This document shows, piece after piece, positions 61,250 to 64,000 of a stretch of 64,000 bases of DNA. Source of the stretch: Gonocerus acuteangulatus. Taxonomy: Eukaryota; Arthropoda; Insecta; Hemiptera; Coreidae. Below the pieces are notes generated by a model, which was not told the origin of the DNA, searched no databases, and saw nothing but the letters and a program-made list of their open reading frames with translations. A program made the translations under genes and the position numbers. How positions within the stretch are numbered: the first letter of the stretch is position 1; each line of letters opens with the position of its first letter. The DNA lies in the NCBI GenBank assembly GCA_946811695.1, contig OX328128.1, forward strand, positions 80,140,140 to 80,204,139, given 5' to 3'.

Positions 61250-62125
61250 CTCCTGCGTGACGGACTTTTTTAATAGAAAATGAAGAATTGTTCACCGTTT
61301 TCGAAAAAAAAAAAAATTTTCTTAAAAATCATACATGCTTTACTAGATGTTACCTTCTTCTTTCAAAATAATTTTAGTATTGGTAAAAATGAAGTTTCAC
61401 GCCCTCAAAACCGATTTCTTTCAAATTTTGGACAATAACGTATTTACTGTTATGCGGGTTATGAGAGCTAATGTTAACAACTAAATTTGTGACGACTTTA
61501 AGGCATACAAGCTATGCGTTTCCGCTCGCTCAAGAAGATAACAAAACCCCAGTCAATCCAACTCGCTAAAATTAATAGAATTCTAATAGAATATAACATT
61601 AAGCACTAAAGTTCACTGTTAGGAAGGTTATAAAACTGGGCGTCAATAGCGTATTTGTAAACACGCGCATGCGTAGATATGTAACATTGGGAAACAGAGA
61701 ACTCTCATTTGAAATGTTCAGAAACCATTTATTCAAAAATATTGTTAATTTTAAGGGCATCCTCACCCGTCGCTACCTGTCGCTTAAGGGCATACGTGCT
61801 ATGCGTTTCCGCTCGTCACGCTCGCTCAAGAAGATAACAAAACCCCAGTCAATCCAACTCGCTAAAATTAATAGAATTCTATTAATTATTCTATTAACTT
61901 TAGTGCTTAATAACTTCTTTCCTAGTTAAATGCGAAGGTTTTTTTTTAAAGTATTCGTGTTTAGTGCATCAAAATACGTTATTGTACAAAATTTGAAAGA
62001 AATCCGTTTTTGAGGGCGTGAAACTTCAATTTTACCTTAGTATTTTGTTCTAAATTAAAAATTGCTGCCTGGAGGCTATCGCCCGTTAAAAAAGAAGGCT
62101 TCCGTTTGTCAGACATATTTTTTTT
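61250..62125. repeat. Complex foldback
   Basis: GTTTCACGCCCTCAAAACCG at 61393 is mirrored by CGTTTTTGAGGGCGTGAAAC at 62008. Inside lies a direct duplication: GCTATGCGTTTCCGCTCG and AACAAAACCCCAGTCAATCC at 61510 and 61798. The plus frame at 61669-61929 spans the duplication and is not credible as a gene. Confidence 0.65.
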
Positions 62126-62572
62126 TTGATACTTCCATATAAAACTTATGACAAAGAATTAAAAAATATTGATTTATTTCTTCTTCATAAATTGGAGAAA
62201 ATTACATAGATTTTGATGACACAACGTAGTATTACCCCTTAATGTATTCATATTATATTTTCCAAACAGCTTAGTTGAATTATTTTTATTTATAATAATG
62301 CATGAGCTGGTTGCAGATAATATTTTGATGCGTATAATATCGGCACATTGATATATTCTTAGAATTTAATGACGACCATTCGTGATTTCAGTGATAAATA
62401 TTTGTAATTTATAATTAAACATTGTAAAGAACAGACAATATTTGTAAACGTTTGCCATGAAATTAAATGAAATGATAAGTTTTATTATTATTCTGGGGCA
62501 TATGTTCTTTAAGAATAGTTTTGAATTTGACAAAATCAAGTTGAAATTTGAAAAAACAAAATTATATACATA

Positions 62573-62760
62573 AGTATAGTTCACATAATTATTATTGACA
62601 ACAACCAATGGGTAATTTTTTTAATTCTCTATTTCTAATATATAAACTAGATTTTAAATATTGTCAGTCGAAACATTTATAGCCCCAGAAAGTGGCAATG
62701 TACCAAACCTTTACAAGAAATATATTTTCCACTCCGTTCAATTACAAATATATTTATTTA
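62573..62760. repeat. Dispersed repeat (also at 42828)
   Basis: Partner of 42828-43010; has an extra block TCGAAACATTTATAG. Confidence 0.6.
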
Positions 62761-62895
62761 TTTTAATTTTAACGTCCATTATTATTGACTACGAATTTTA
62801 GGACGTGTTATCTATAGGTTACCACCCTTTTCTAGCCAGGATAGGGATGGTGCCTATTCTTTTTAGCGCGGTTCCTCCCTCCCCCATAGGGAGGA
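62757..62895 (-). mobile_element. SINE family B tail
   Basis: CGTCCATTATTATTGACTAC, GGTTACCACCCTTTTCTAGC and CAGGATAGGGATGGTGCC are the tail and body of family B; the tRNA head is missing and an inverted CCTCCCTCCCCCATAGG block follows. Confidence 0.6.
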
Positions 62896-62998
62896 ACCCC
62901 GCTTATAAGGTTGATACAATGAAACAATCCGGAAGTGCCGACTAGAAAATTTTGCGTTTCAGAACCCCTAGAGACCGAAAATGATGGTGGTTCAAATT

Positions 62999-63000
<2 letters not shown>

Positions 63001-63045
<45 letters not shown>

Positions 63046-64000
63046 CTGTTCGCTCTCTAGGTCGAAGACGAATGGTCCGATTTTGAAGAAATTTGGTACA
63101 AAAATCCGTCGTCTAATTTGAAAGGTCAAGTTCGTTAACCAGCGAAATCCGCGCAAAAAAAATCGTAACGCTTAGGTTTTTGAGTTCATAAGCTTCTAAG
63201 TACTCGTTTTATATGATTCCTGGGCTAGGAAAACGAATGAAACCATTTTCAAGGCGATAGCGTTAACGGTTTTCGAGAAAATTGGAAAAATATTTTTTGA
63301 ATACCGTTTTTGGTTTGGGTACTTAGAATCATGGGATTCAGTTGAAACATTTTCTGCATGTTCTACTTTCATCAAAACTAATATGTTGAAATTTTGGTTA
63401 CGTTTGGAGTTATGGAAGGGTTAGAATAAAATATTTTATTAACAGACATAAAAAGTTTTAGTAACTTTGTTTAGTTTCCTTAATATCTCGAAAAAGGTTG
63501 AGAATCTTGGTAATCAAAAGAATACCATTAGAAAGCTTATTAAATGTTCTAAAAAAAAGGTTCTAATGAAAGTTTTGATTAGGCGATGTCAATCGGAGAA
63601 ATAAGAGCTTAAAACTTTAAAGTAATTGATTTCGCTTATTCGAACTGTTCTTTTTGTCTGTTTTTTATTCCTTGTTATTTTTTAATTGCTTATTGTTGGA
63701 TAATGTATTTGAAAATAAAACAGGTTAAGAAAAATAAGAAAAACAATTTAATGTTAGAGATATGGATTTCCAAGATATATAGCTTTTTACTGCCTAGCGT
63801 CCTTCCTAGGGAGGGTTGTTTGTCTTTGATTTTGGTACTTAGAATTATGGGATACAGTTGAAACATTTTCTGCATGTTCGAGTTTCATCAACACTAATAT
63901 GTTGAAATTTTTGTAGAGTAAAGGAAGGGTTAGAACTCAAAGGGATATGAACGGAACCGCGCTAAGATGATGCAGTCCTGCGAGACGGACTTTTTCTAAA
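63001..64000. repeat. (TA)n and adjoining dispersed repeat
   Basis: TA run at 63001-63041, then TTTGTCTGTTCGCTCTCTAG and TGGTCCGATTTTGAAGAAAT, a variant of the Helitron internal unit. TTGAAACATTTTCTGCATGT occurs twice (63343 and 63859), and the last 50 bp (GAACGGAACCGCGCTAAGAT) recur near 38460. No gene. Confidence 0.55.

Noticed and set aside
61669..61929. 86-codon Arg-rich plus frame
   Set aside because: Spans an internal duplication of a foldback repeat.

Overview
This window is AT-rich nuclear DNA from an animal, almost certainly an arthropod. The evidence is two spliced minus-strand genes: a PTEN phosphatase whose N-terminus resembles insect PTEN, and a clip-domain serine protease homologue of the masquerade / prophenoloxidase-cofactor type, which is an arthropod family. 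There are no operons and no ribosome binding sites, introns run to several kilobases, and most of the rest is mobile DNA. The repeat style (Helitrons with conserved TCTATATATATAAAA starts, tRNA-derived SINEs, many foldback elements) would suit a copepod such as a sea louse, but that is a weak inference.

Layout. 82-168: last exon of a plus-strand gene that runs in from the left and ends in a PCNA-binding (PIP-box) peptide. 169-17600: no host gene I can support; it holds SINEs, foldback elements, pogo-like TIR elements, a Helitron-derived tandem array, a perfect 160-bp palindrome and a 36-bp minisatellite. 17651-44231: PTEN on the minus strand. Nine exons (28023-44231) were assembled with matching phases and splice signals; a tenth, very short last exon at 17651-17679 with an AATAAA downstream is proposed. 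Its introns carry PIF/Harbinger, mariner, Helitron, SINE, LINE and LTR-retrotransposon fragments, including a gag-protease ORF. 44400-50200: Penelope and LINE remnants and a short TIR element. 50230-58747: the serine protease homologue on the minus strand, seven exons, 5' end not found. 58750-64000: tandem and foldback repeats, no gene.

The two main genes are unrelated in function. PTEN removes the 3-phosphate of PIP3 and restrains PI3K/AKT signalling; all its catalytic elements are intact. The protease homologue is secreted by family and has lost the catalytic serine, so it should act as a cofactor rather than an enzyme.

The most notable findings are in the repeats: a SINE with a 5S rRNA head whose 3' tail matches that of the local tRNA-derived SINE; one short TIR family present three times with three perfect 8-bp target duplications, one copy 46 bp from a splice acceptor of the protease homologue; a 36-bp minisatellite with a 324-bp higher-order period that is open on both strands; and a roughly 40-bp array of the palindrome GAGCACCATATGGTGCTC. 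Exon borders come from reading frames, GT/AG signals and phase; no transcript data were available.
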